DNA of 40,592 bases, taken from NCBI RefSeq assembly GCF_002931075.1, contig NZ_PSTQ01000019.1, positions 1 through 40,592 on the forward strand. Direction: 5' to 3'. The DNA comes from Pseudoclavibacter sp. AY1F1. Its GTDB lineage: Bacteria; Actinomycetota; Actinomycetes; Actinomycetales; Microbacteriaceae. The translations under genes were made by a program, and so were the position numbers. Positions 6,907 to 15,033 of the stretch are shown one piece after another; position 1 is the first letter of the stretch, and each line of letters starts with the position of its first letter. The notes beneath the pieces were generated by a model. It made no database searches and was not told where the DNA came from. It saw only the letters and a list, made by a program, of their open reading frames with translations.

Positions 6907-9900
6907 GTGACCCAACCAAGACGAGGTCGAAGGCGGCGCACCGTCGCCATCGCTACGGCAGCGAGCCTGTCCGTCCTCCTCAGCCCACTGCTCGCCACTC
7001 CGGCGACGGCCGACCCGACGTCTCCCACGGCCGCGGTCCCCGTCATCGACACTGCCACCTTCGCTGACCCGCCCGCATCCGTTCGCCCGATGTTCCGCTG
7101 GTGGATGCCACTCGCCTACACCGAGGACAGCGTGCTGCGCGAGCAGCTCGACCAGATCGCCGCCTCCGGAGCGGGCGGCGTCGAGGTCGCGCCGTTCATC
7201 GTCGCCGGCGAGGGCAATCAGAGCAACGCGTTCCTGGCCGAGTACGGCTGGGGCACCCCTGCCTGGGCCCACAAGATGGAGGTCATCACCGAGAAGGCCG
7301 CCGAGCTGGGCCTCATCGTCGACCAGAACCTCGGGCCGCACTACCCGCCGACCGTTCCCACCCTGAACAGCTTCAACCAGCCGGAAGCAGAGCAGCAGCT
7401 CATCTTCGGCTGGTCAGCTCACGCGCCCGGTGAGACGATCGTGGGCGCCCTTCCGGCGCCCCTGACGGCTCCGCCCTCGGTCTCGACGAAGCTCGCCGAG
7501 GCGGCGACCGCGGGGCAGACGAGCCTGACCGTCGCGAGCCTCGGTGGCTTCGCGATCGGCGACGTCGTGACGCTCGGGACAGATGGATCAGCTGAGAAGG
7601 TCACCGTCACCGCCGTCGGCGACCGCCTCGGCGCAACCGGAACCCTGACCGTGACCCCACTCTCGGGCGATCACGCGGTCGATGCGCCGCTCGTGAACGT
7701 CGCGGAGACCACGCGCCTCCGCACGGTGATCGCCCAGTGCGAGGCCGACTGCGCACCCGGCAGCGAAGGCCCCGCCGCGCTTGTGCCAGGCAGCATCCTC
7801 GACGTGACCGACAAGGTCGTCGACGGACAGCTCGACTACACGTTCCCGACCGACGGCACCCGCTGGGCCGTCATCGACTTCCAGCAGACCGCATCCGGCC
7901 TCGTCGGACAGCGCGGAGGCTACACCGCAACGCAGCCCAACTACGTCGTCGATCACCTCGGCAAGGGCGGCGTCGACATCCAGGCCGACTTCTGGGACGA
8001 GAACATCCTCACCGACGCAGTCAAGGCGAACCTCGACAAGGTCGGCGGAGGTGCCATCTTCGAGGACTCCCTCGAGCTCGGCGAATCCCAGAAATGGACG
8101 TGGAGCTTCCTCGACCAGTTCGAGGAGCGCCGCGGCTACGACGCGACCGACGTCCTCCCCGCCCTAGCCGGCATCGGCATCCAGGGGTCGCACGAGGCGG
8201 CGTTCGAGATCGGCGAGATCGGCGACAGGGCCCGCGAGGACTACCGCGAGACGGTCAGTGACCTGTTCATCGACGAGTACGTGGCCCCCATGCAGTCATG
8301 GGCGCAGACGCACGGCCTCGACTTCCGCGTGCAGGCGTACGGGCTCCCCACCTCGACGTCGCACGCCTCCTCGGCAGCAGGCATCCCCGAGGGCGAGTCG
8401 CTGAACTTCGGCAGCCCAAACCCGCTCGGTGCTGAGCAGAACTACCGCGCCGTCAGCGGTGGTGCCCACCTCTCCGGCAAGGACATCGTGTCGGTCGAGT
8501 GCTGCGCCGTGTTCTTCGGCGGCTACCGCTCCGGCATGGCCGGCCCCAACATCGGCGGGCAGTTCTCCGACAGCGGCGAGGGGTCCGTCCTCGGCGGCAA
8601 GTACTCGCAGGGCCTGCTCGACAGCGTGTACAAGAGCTACGCGGGAGGCGTGAACCAGCTCGTCTGGCACGGTTTCGCGTACCCGGATGCGCCCACCGGG
8701 GTCGGGATAGCGGGTCGCGACGGCGGCACCTGGCCCGGCTACCAGCCGTGGGACATCTTCGGCGCGCTCAACGTGAACGACGTGTTTGGACCGCGGCAGG
8801 CCAACTGGGAGGACATGACGGGGGTCAACGACGCCCTCGCCCGCACCCAGTACGTGCTGCGCGAAGGCCAGGCGAAGCTCGACCTGGGCGTCTACTACGA
8901 GGATCTGGGCCTCAAGGGCTCCTCGGTGAGCGGCCAGCAGGCAGAGCAGCACATGCTCGGCACCGACTCCGCGACCTCCTCGGCCGGGTACACCTACGAC
9001 TACTTCGCACCCCAGTTCCTCGCGGAAGAGGGCCTGGCACCGGATGCGGACGGCGGCCTGTTCGGCGACCGCTCCGGGTACAAGGCGGTTGTCCTCAACG
9101 ACCAGCGCACCATCTCCCTCGACGGGGCGCGCTCGCTGCGCGATCTCGCCAAGAAGGGACTGCGGGTCTACGTGGTCGGCCAGGCGCCGAGCGAGCTGAC
9201 GGGAGCTGAGCCGGGAGCTGAGGAGCTGAAGACTGTCGTCGCGGAGCTCCTCGCGCAGCCCAGCGTCACGCAGCTCGGCAGCGAGGCTGAGCTGCCCTCG
9301 GCACTCGGCGGCGACTCGATCACGCCCGCCGCGGCTCCAAGCGATCAGGGCTCGGCGCTCGGCTTCGTGCGTCGCGCCGCCGACGGGGTCACGTACGACT
9401 TCGTCTACAACCGATCCGGCGAGGCGGTCCAGCAGACGCTGACCCTCGCGGGCACCGGCCGCCCCTACCAGTTGGACCCGTGGTCCGGAGAGGTGACGCC
9501 GGTCGGCGAGTTCACGCAGGACGGTGACAGCGTCACGGTCTCGATCGACGTGGCCGCCCACGACACGGCGATCTTCGCGCTCGTCGACGAGACAGAGCCG
9601 GGCACGCATGCGGTCGCGAGCGACGCGCAGGTGCTCGCACCTGAGGCGGACGGCAGCGTCTCCGTGCGAGTGACCGGTGACGGCACGTTCCGCACGGAGT
9701 TCAGCGACGGCACGTCCACGACGACCGAGGTCGGCGGACTGGCCCCGGCTCAGGGGCTGACCGCCTGGTCGCTGGCCGCGCAGACATGGGGCCCAGGGCC
9801 GGACTCCACCGGCATGACGGCCTCCAAGACGCTCAAGACCGACCAGGAGGCAATCGAGATCACCGCAGACGCTGACGGCAAACTGCCGTCGTGGCTCGAG

Positions 9901-10548
9901 ATCTCCGGTGATGTCGATCTGAGCAGCGCATCCGGACTCGGCACCTACAGCACCACGGTGACCCTGCCCAACACCTGGCAGGAGGCGGACGGCGCATACC
10001 TCGGACTCGGTGACGTGCTCGACACCGCCCAGGTCTGGGTGAATGGGCAGCAAGTCACGGTGAACCAGGCCGACAGGTCGCGAATCGACCTCGGACATCA
10101 CCTCGAGCCAGGTGACAACTCGGTCGTCGTGCGCGTCGCCACCACCATGTTCAACGCCGTCAAGGCGACCGGCGACTCCAACTACCAGACCGCCGAGAAC
10201 CAGCGCACGGGACTCATGGGGCCCATCACGCTGACCCCTTACCGCGACACGGTGGCGTTCGCGGCACCACAGCCGACAGCAAGCCCCGAACCGACGGGCG
10301 AACCCACGCCGCAGCCGACCTCGACTGACGGCGCGGGCACCACGGCGCCGACGTCGACGTCGACCTCGACCCCCGGCAACGGAAGCGGCAACGGCGACTC
10401 GAACGCTGACGGCCAGGACGGCGACCTCGCGACGACGGGCATCGACGGCAGCCTCGCCGGCTTCCTCGCGCTTCTCGGGGTCGTCCTCGCGGGCACAGGG
10501 ACGGCGTTCCTCATCAAGAAGCGCCGCGGACGCGCGACCATCGAGTAG
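6907..10548 (+). CDS. Secreted, wall-anchored GH106-like hydrolase 1
   Basis: A 1213-residue protein from the GTG at 6907 (GGAAAGGA upstream). The frame is open earlier, but only from here does a good signal peptide begin: basic RRGRRRR, hydrophobic core, likely cut after ATPATA (residue 35). The catalytic part begins with FRWWMP near residue 63 and GAGGVEVAPF, then shows EDSLELGESQKWTW with DSxE at 387-390, FEERRGYD and IPEGESLNFG. This pattern fits the GH106 alpha-L-rhamnosidase family. A jelly-roll-like region around 1000-1115 (YLGLGDVLDTAQVWVNGQQV) resembles the galactose-binding domains of GH2-like enzymes. A Thr/Pro linker leads to LATTG at 1174-1178, a hydrophobic span and KKRRGR, a sortase signal. 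It stands alone between two terminators. Exact substrate linkage is unknown. Confidence 0.8.
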   Translation: MTQPRRGRRRRTVAIATAASLSVLLSPLLATPATADPTSPTAAVPVIDTATFADPPASVRPMFRWWMPLAYTEDSVLREQLDQIAASGAGGVEVAPFIVAGEGNQSNAFLAEYGWGTPAWAHKMEVITEKAAELGLIVDQNLGPHYPPTVPTLNSFNQPEAEQQLIFGWSAHAPGETIVGALPAPLTAPPSVSTKLAEAATAGQTSLTVASLGGFAIGDVVTLGTDGSAEKVTVTAVGDRLGATGTLTVTPLSGDHAVDAPLVNVAETTRLRTVIAQCEADCAPGSEGPAALVPGSILDVTDKVVDGQLDYTFPTDGTRWAVIDFQQTASGLVGQRGGYTATQPNYVVDHLGKGGVDIQADFWDENILTDAVKANLDKVGGGAIFEDSLELGESQKWTWSFLDQFEERRGYDATDVLPALAGIGIQGSHEAAFEIGEIGDRAREDYRETVSDLFIDEYVAPMQSWAQTHGLDFRVQAYGLPTSTSHASSAAGIPEGESLNFGSPNPLGAEQNYRAVSGGAHLSGKDIVSVECCAVFFGGYRSGMAGPNIGGQFSDSGEGSVLGGKYSQGLLDSVYKSYAGGVNQLVWHGFAYPDAPTGVGIAGRDGGTWPGYQPWDIFGALNVNDVFGPRQANWEDMTGVNDALARTQYVLREGQAKLDLGVYYEDLGLKGSSVSGQQAEQHMLGTDSATSSAGYTYDYFAPQFLAEEGLAPDADGGLFGDRSGYKAVVLNDQRTISLDGARSLRDLAKKGLRVYVVGQAPSELTGAEPGAEELKTVVAELLAQPSVTQLGSEAELPSALGGDSITPAAAPSDQGSALGFVRRAADGVTYDFVYNRSGEAVQQTLTLAGTGRPYQLDPWSGEVTPVGEFTQDGDSVTVSIDVAAHDTAIFALVDETEPGTHAVASDAQVLAPEADGSVSVRVTGDGTFRTEFSDGTSTTTEVGGLAPAQGLTAWSLAAQTWGPGPDSTGMTASKTLKTDQEAIEITADADGKLPSWLEISGDVDLSSASGLGTYSTTVTLPNTWQEADGAYLGLGDVLDTAQVWVNGQQVTVNQADRSRIDLGHHLEPGDNSVVVRVATTMFNAVKATGDSNYQTAENQRTGLMGPITLTPYRDTVAFAAPQPTASPEPTGEPTPQPTSTDGAGTTAPTSTSTSTPGNGSGNGDSNADGQDGDLATTGIDGSLAGFLALLGVVLAGTGTAFLIKKRRGRATIE

Positions 10549-10570
10549 TCCAGAGCAGAACCGGGCGCAG

Positions 10571-10602
10571 CCCCTGCATCCACGAACGTGTGGATGCAGG
10601 GG
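10571..10602 (+). terminator. Terminator of GH106-like gene 1
   Basis: CCCCTGCATCCAC and its exact complement form a 13-bp stem around a 6-base loop. The core TGCATCCAC is shared with the terminators of the other two hydrolase genes. Confidence 0.75.
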
Positions 10603-11127
10603 CCGCGTTGGTCAGACCCCAGCCTCCTCAGGCGTGTCCGGTCCGCGTCCTGCCGCAGGTCGAAGATGGCCGCGCACACGTCGTTCTGACGCCGAGATGA
10701 ACGATTGCGGCGGAACCGATCCGCTGCCACAGGTTCCCCTCGGAGAAGCGACCGCTTCGGTCGCTGCCGCTCCAAGAACGCGTCGAGCACTCGCACCGGG
10801 CCACCAGCCACCGACCACGCGGATCGAACGAGGACGGTTGCGCACGCGAAGGCTGGCGCAATCAAGACAAGGGAAATGACCTGCACGGCGCACCGGAGAC
10901 AACCTGGAAACGATCGTTTCTGGAGTTCAGCTGGCGTAGGAACCGGAACGCTGCGCCGCAACCTTGGGCGGTTTCAGTATGCGAACCAATCGGACCGGGG
11001 TTTTAGCAGGGGTTTCGGTACGACGGTGCGCCGCGTTCCCTGTCCCACTGGGACCAGTACCGCTCGGTGTCCGGATTCTCGCGAGCTCCGGCGTCGACGC
11101 CGGCCGGGGCTGTCGGCCGCGATCGAC
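10603..11127. other. Gene-poor eroded stretch
   Basis: About 525 bases in which I find no convincing gene. Open frames on both strands are Arg-rich and lack ribosome sites or family motifs. One minus-strand frame has a short hydrophobic segment (ISLVLIAPAFACATVLV) that could be a decayed membrane protein. The only sharp feature is the palindrome at 10907-10920. Confidence 0.4.
10907..10920. promoter_or_regulatory. Orphan LacI-like palindrome
   Basis: GAAACGATCGTTTC is a perfect 14-bp palindrome with a central CG context like LacI-family operators. No intact gene starts close to it, so it may be a relic operator of a lost gene. Confidence 0.35.
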
Positions 11128-11673
11128 TCAGCGAGAGACTCCTCGCCGGTACAGCACCAACCCCGGCTCCCCGTTCGGCGCCTTGGGGCCATGTCCGATC
11201 GAGTCGAACCCGAATGTCTTGTAGAGGCGAAGGGCCGGCGTCTCGATGTCTGTCGTCTGCAGCCACACGGGACCGCCTCCGATTCCCGTCAACCATGCTT
11301 CGAGCACGCGCGATCCGAGGGCACTTCGTGCGGCGCCGGGATGTCGCACGAGGAGCGACAGGACGTGGGTGCCGTCGAGCAGCGCAGACGCAGTTCCCAG
11401 GGTGCGATGGAGCTCAGCAGACCAGGCGTCTTCCTGTTGCTCCCATGTCCACGGGTGCCCATAGGCGAACGCGGTCACCTCACCCTCGTGCCTGGCGACA
11501 ACTGCGGCGACCTCCTCATGCTCCACGGCGGACCCGTAGATATCCGCGAAGAGATCCGCGACGGCTTCCGGCTCGCTCAGCGGCGGCTCCGCGGAGGCCG
11601 CCCGGTAGAGCCCACGGACGACCGCGACCGTCGGCATCTGCGCTCGCTCGCTGTGGCTCAGGAATTCGATCAC
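11128..11673 (-). CDS. GNAT family N-acetyltransferase
   Basis: A 181-residue protein with an acetyl-CoA binding segment RHPGAARSALGSRVLEAWL (residues about 113-131) and the C-terminal GNAT strand-helix ALRLYKTFGFDSIG. The acceptor substrate is not predictable. The start is a GTG with AAGG 7 bases upstream. This GTG overlaps the TGA stop of a preceding minus-strand remnant frame (GTGA), so the gene was probably the second member of an operon whose first gene has been destroyed. Confidence 0.8.
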   Translation of the reverse strand: MIEFLSHSERAQMPTVAVVRGLYRAASAEPPLSEPEAVADLFADIYGSAVEHEEVAAVVARHEGEVTAFAYGHPWTWEQQEDAWSAELHRTLGTASALLDGTHVLSLLVRHPGAARSALGSRVLEAWLTGIGGGPVWLQTTDIETPALRLYKTFGFDSIGHGPKAPNGEPGLVLYRRGVSR

Positions 11674-11820
11674 AGGTCGACCTTAGAGCCACCGGTGCCG
11701 AGCCAACCCAGCTCGAACGCGTCGGAGAGATGGGCGGGTGTTGGCGTGGTCACAAGACGACATGCAACAAGTCCGTGGACAGCAAGCCACACCGCGCGTG
11801 CCGCAAACGATCGTTTTCGG
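11670..11820 (-). pseudogene. C-terminal gene remnant upstream of GNAT gene (copy 1)
   Basis: The minus-strand frame encodes RSFAARAVWLAVHGLVACR and, further on, PTPAHLSDAFELGWLGT, ending in a TGA that overlaps the GNAT start. A second copy at 13512-13636 encodes nearly the same peptide. The W..HGL pattern faintly recalls TetR-family C-terminal domains, but I would not assign it. No plausible complete N-terminus exists, so I read it as a truncated gene. Confidence 0.4.
11693..11820. repeat. 125-bp dispersed repeat, copy 1
   Basis: From CGGTGCCGAGCCAACCCAGC onward this stretch matches 13512-13636 at about nine bases in ten, with a 3-base in-frame indel. Copy 1 also ends in the palindrome AAACGATCGTTT (11805-11816), which is degraded in copy 2. 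Confidence 0.8.
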
Positions 11821-11973
11821 TGAACTCGGTTCTCAACAGTTCGGCGCGGGAAGTGCATTCGCGTCCGCACCTCGCCTATGGAGTGCGTTGGCACTATGTC
11901 ACGCCAGTTGATGACATTTGTCACTAGAGAGGCCCCGCTGAGCCGAAGAGACTAGTAACGCCCAATTCGCAAG

Positions 11974-12002
11974 TTGACTGCGTGCTGGGAACACAGTCTT
12001 AC
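11974..12002 (+). promoter_or_regulatory. Possible promoter of CPBP gene
   Basis: TTGACT (11974-11979) and TCTTAC (11997-12002) are 17 bases apart, upstream of the CPBP protease gene. The -10 is weak, so confidence is modest. Confidence 0.3.
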
Positions 12003-12096
12003 GTGGGCACAACGTCTGCATCTTCCATGGTTCCCTGTGGGGTCGATGGCGGATTACGTCGGCCGCACCCCGAACATCCGATATGGAAGGAAAATC

Positions 12097-13032
12097 ATGA
12101 CAACTGCAGCACGCGGCTCCCGCCACCTCGAGGCGCTCCCGGAGGGCGTGGAGTATCACCGAGTGCTCGCCGGAGAGAAACGGCGGATCGGGCGGGGCAT
12201 ACTCGCCATCGCCCTGGTGATCGGGGGGATGTTCGGGTCGATCCTGGTGTTCCACTTCCTCAGCATCTGGATCGATGGTCTCGTCCGACCCGAGGCGACC
12301 GCCCCTCCCGGCCCGTTCTCCCCGATCGCTTTCGCCACCGGGGCACTCGCTACTGCGCTAGTCGGTCCGTGGAGCATGCTGATCCAGCGTTGGCTCTACC
12401 GAGTCCCCGGCCGGTCCTTGCACTCCGTCGTGTCGCGGTTCCGCTTCGCCGTCTTCGGACGGGCGCTGCTGGTCGTTCTCCCGATCGTGCTGATCGCTCT
12501 GACAACGACGGAGTTCCTGCAGCCCGGCGCTACGGCGCCATGGAACAACACGGATCTCATCCTGTTCTTCATGGCGATCATGCTGCTGGTACCACTCCAG
12601 TCAGCTGGCGAGGAGTACGGCATTCGCGGTCTCATCTTTCGCGTCGCGGGAAGCTGGGTCCACGGGCGGTGGGCGTCTCTCGTGCTCGGGATCGCCGTCT
12701 CCACCGTCGTGTTCACCCTCATCCACGGTGCAGGTGACCCCTGGTGGAATGTCTTCTACATCGTCATGTCCATCTCGGCCGGACTCGTCACGTGGCGCAG
12801 TGGTGGCATCGAGATCGCTGTCGTCATCCACGCCGTGTACAACGTCGTGACCATGCTGTTCTGGATCGTCCTCCACGCCGACCTCACCGAACGATTCGAC
12901 CGTTCGCCGGGTGCCGTCACACCCGCTCTCCTCGTTCCGAGCGCCATCGCCTTCATCGTGATCGCCGCGATCGTCTGGCTGACCACCCGACGCAGCGGAC
13001 CGCTGAAGACACCTCCGCCGTCAGGACAGTGA
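12097..13032 (+). CDS. CPBP family intramembrane metalloprotease
   Basis: A 311-residue polytopic membrane protein. The three hallmark motifs of the CPBP (Abi, CAAX-protease-like) family are present: EEYGIR with Glu172, Glu173 and Arg177, FTLIH with His210, and HAVYN with His245 and Asn249. About seven or eight hydrophobic segments are visible. GGAAGGA precedes the chosen ATG, although the frame is open further upstream. The substrate is unknown; bacterial members include bacteriocin-immunity and protein-processing enzymes. A second, broken gene of similar architecture follows at 13244. Confidence 0.82.
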   Translation: MTTAARGSRHLEALPEGVEYHRVLAGEKRRIGRGILAIALVIGGMFGSILVFHFLSIWIDGLVRPEATAPPGPFSPIAFATGALATALVGPWSMLIQRWLYRVPGRSLHSVVSRFRFAVFGRALLVVLPIVLIALTTTEFLQPGATAPWNNTDLILFFMAIMLLVPLQSAGEEYGIRGLIFRVAGSWVHGRWASLVLGIAVSTVVFTLIHGAGDPWWNVFYIVMSISAGLVTWRSGGIEIAVVIHAVYNVVTMLFWIVLHADLTERFDRSPGAVTPALLVPSAIAFIVIAAIVWLTTRRSGPLKTPPPSGQ

Positions 13033-13243
13033 GGGCCTCGGCGTCGCAGCCGACGCGGTCCCCACCGCGCGTCGGGAACCAGACACCGGCAGCATCCGGG
13101 CCCTTGTCCTGGATCGCCCGGAACGTCGCGGTTACAGACCGAGCGTCTATATAGCGCTGTCTCACGCGCGGCGATGGCGAGAACCCTGTTGGCGATATCG
13201 GCGGCAAGCTGCCTCATCCCAATTCAGTAGTCAAGGAGAAACA

Positions 13244-13511
13244 TTGAACGCGCTCACCGGCGACGACCACGACCCATCACCCCCACCGATCCGCGCAGGT
13301 CCGGGACGGGACGGTGCGACCCGGCCGTGCGATGCCGCCTTTTGACGGCAACCGCCCATTCGGCATCCTTATCCGGATGGCGTGGTGGAAGTCCCTCATC
13401 GTCATCGTGGCCCTGCCCCTCACGCTGGTAGTCACACAGCTGTTGTTCTACCTGCTGGCCGGGCGGATTGAAGATCGCGACCAGTTCGCCGCGGCGGCTG
13501 CCGAGGTCTAT
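13244..13511 (+). pseudogene. Broken membrane-protein gene, possibly CPBP-like
   Basis: AAGGAG (13233-13238) precedes a TTG that opens MNALTGDDHDPSPPP but stops at TGA after 33 codons. The neighbouring frame, open from 13314, continues with MPPFDGNRPFGILIRM and a hydrophobic helix SLIVIVALPLTLVVTQLLFY before LAGRIEDRDQF. The two halves look like one N-terminus split by a frameshift. The coding quality ends exactly where the second copy of the 125-bp repeat begins, so the gene seems truncated by that rearrangement. The acidic, Pro-rich start followed by a long helix resembles N-termini of CPBP proteases, but no catalytic motif remains. Confidence 0.45.
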
Positions 13512-13636
13512 CGGTGCCGAGCCAACCCAGCTCGAATGCGTCGGAGAGATGGGCGGGTGTTGGCGTCACAGGACGACATGCAATAAGTCCGTGGGCAGCA
13601 AGCCACGCTGCGCGTGCCACAACCGATCGCTTCCGG
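13512..13636. repeat. 125-bp dispersed repeat, copy 2
   Basis: Second copy of the sequence at 11693-11820, in the same orientation. On the minus strand it encodes the same peptide core (WLAAHGLIACR, PTPAHLSDAFELGWLGT) but is fused to unrelated sequence from the broken membrane-protein gene. Most differences from copy 1 fall at third positions of that minus frame. Confidence 0.8.
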
Positions 13637-13677
13637 GTCAATTACAGCCTGGGGAAACCGCCCACTAGCCTCGTCCC

Positions 13678-14058
13678 ATGACGACACGGGACGATCAAGG
13701 GCGCTCCATCGACCAAGCCCAGGATGCTCTTCACCAAGCCATGCGCGGCGGCGACGTGAGCCACCTTCGCGAGCTGCTATACGAGGGTCTGGCCTTCGAG
13801 CTGCCGGGCGAGTCAGTGGTAGGCCGTGCAGCCGATCTCGATGCTCATGCCTCGGGTGCGACACGATTCGACAAGCTGTCGGAGCTTCATCGGTCAACTC
13901 TGGAACACGATGGTCATGGCCGGACGTCTTCGCTCGTGGACATCGTCGTATTCGATAGAGGCCACCGCATCGAGGCTCGCATGACGTACCGCCGCTTTTG
14001 GTCGATCATTGAGGGGCGTTGGCAAGTAGTGGCGGGCAGCGCCGAACCGTCCGCGTAG
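13678..14058 (+). CDS. NTF2-like (DUF4440/SnoaL-type) protein
   Basis: A 126-residue cytoplasmic protein with the layout of small NTF2-fold proteins: an N-terminal helix DQAQDALHQAMRGGD, a segment LRELLYEGLAFELPGESVVGRAADLDAH, and the closing strands RMTYRRFWSIIEGRWQVVAGSAEP. The ending RW.VVAG is common in DUF4440 members. No catalytic residues can be assigned, and functions in this fold vary widely. It starts at an ATG shortly after repeat copy 2, without a strong ribosome site. Confidence 0.65.
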   Translation: MTTRDDQGRSIDQAQDALHQAMRGGDVSHLRELLYEGLAFELPGESVVGRAADLDAHASGATRFDKLSELHRSTLEHDGHGRTSSLVDIVVFDRGHRIEARMTYRRFWSIIEGRWQVVAGSAEPSA

Positions 14059-14382
14059 AGCCCCTAACTCGTGTTAAACGCCAGCACCCAACCGGTCATC
14101 GTCGCCGTGTTCGCGCAGCTTGGTGTGGACACGATTCGGGAGAACACACAGCGCGTGCTCAGCGTGGGCTCGTCATCGGTATCGCGGGCGCTCGGGCGCG
14201 TCGACAGATAGACGGCGTCGCGCCCATAGCAAACGTAGATCGTTTGGTGTCACAGCCCACGTATCGCAGCTCGTCGACGGAGCATCCGACCGACCGTGCG
14301 GCCACACAGCGCTTCGCCGCCTCATATTCGGCGGCTGCGTCCGGCGCGCAGCCTCCCTCGACTACACCGCTGAGCATCTCGA
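14059..14382. other. Intergenic stretch without a clear gene
   Basis: About 324 bases with no supported gene. A minus-strand frame rich in Cys (GGCAPDAAAEYEAAKRCV and beyond) has moderately coding-like composition but no ribosome site or recognisable family. It may be a remnant. Confidence 0.35.
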
Positions 14383-14404
14383 TGCACTTTTTGTGCAGTA
14401 TTCT
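14383..14404 (+). promoter_or_regulatory. Operator and -10 box of the XRE gene
   Basis: TGCAC-TTTTT-GTGCA (14383-14397) is a perfect inverted repeat just before TATTCT (14399-14404), a good -10. The ATG follows 6 bases later, so the mRNA may be leaderless. A further TGCAC lies at the -10/start junction. Autoregulation by the XRE protein is the likely reading. Confidence 0.5.
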
Positions 14405-14410
14405 GCACTC

Positions 14411-15031
14411 ATGGATGAGAGCACGGCGAACCTCGCAAGCGCCATCGGCGTGCGGGTGCGTCAGGAACGCCAGACCGCGGGATGGACGCTCGAACAACTC
14501 GCAGAGTCGGCGGGCGTCAGCCGGAGGACTCTGGTCAGCATCGAACAGGGTTCGGCGAATCCGAGCATCGGCACTTTGCTGCGCCTCAGCGACACGCTCG
14601 GAGTCGAGCTGGCCGCACTCGTCGAGCAACCGGAGGCGGCCGCTCCCCTGAAAGTCACTCCAGCCGGAGAGGGAGCGGCCCTCTGGACCGGCCAGCACGG
14701 CGGGAGCGGGGTCCTCCTGGCCACGACGAAGCCACCGAACGTCGTCGAGCTGTGGGAATGGGCCATGGAAGTGGGCGAGCGGCACGAGAGCGAGGCACAC
14801 ACCCTCGGCACCCGCGAGCTGGCCCAGGTCCATGACGGGGAGATCACCATCAGCACGGGTGCCGACAGCGCGACTCTCGGGCCGGGAGACGCTATCTCGT
14901 TCTTCGGCGACGCTCCCCACAGCTATGCCAACTCGGGGCAGGCTCCGGCCAGATTCACTCTGACGGTCTTCGAGCCCGGTGTCGGTACGGCATCAGGCAG
15001 CACCCCTCACACCACCCACGACAGGACGTGA
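14411..15031 (+). CDS. XRE-family regulator with cupin domain
   Basis: A 206-residue two-domain regulator. Residues about 10-65 form an XRE helix-turn-helix (VRVRQERQTAGWTLEQLAES, then AGVSRRTLVSIEQGSANPSI). Residues about 110-200 form a small beta-barrel cupin (WEWAMEVGERHESEAHTLGT, then GDAISFFGDAPHSYAN), a usual ligand sensor in this class. The start is the ATG after TATTCT. The frame upstream is open but not protein-like. The stop overlaps or abuts the next gene (a lyase-type enzyme), followed by an MFS exporter, suggesting a three-gene operon controlled by its first product. The inducer is unknown. Confidence 0.85.
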   Translation: MDESTANLASAIGVRVRQERQTAGWTLEQLAESAGVSRRTLVSIEQGSANPSIGTLLRLSDTLGVELAALVEQPEAAAPLKVTPAGEGAALWTGQHGGSGVLLATTKPPNVVELWEWAMEVGERHESEAHTLGTRELAQVHDGEITISTGADSATLGPGDAISFFGDAPHSYANSGQAPARFTLTVFEPGVGTASGSTPHTTHDRT

Positions 15032-15033
15032 CC

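Noticed and set aside
8296-10101. 601-codon minus-strand frame inside hydrolase 1
   Set aside because: It mirrors the high GC third positions of the sense gene. The protein is Arg/Val-rich with no motif or ribosome site.
10239-10961. Minus-strand frame with a hydrophobic segment after hydrolase 1
   Set aside because: It runs through the hydrolase terminator and into its coding tail, so it cannot be an intact gene. Only the part beyond 10603 might be a relic.
14159-14376. Cys-containing minus-strand frame before the XRE gene
   Set aside because: Moderately coding-like, but without a ribosome site, promoter or family match. Kept only as a possible remnant.
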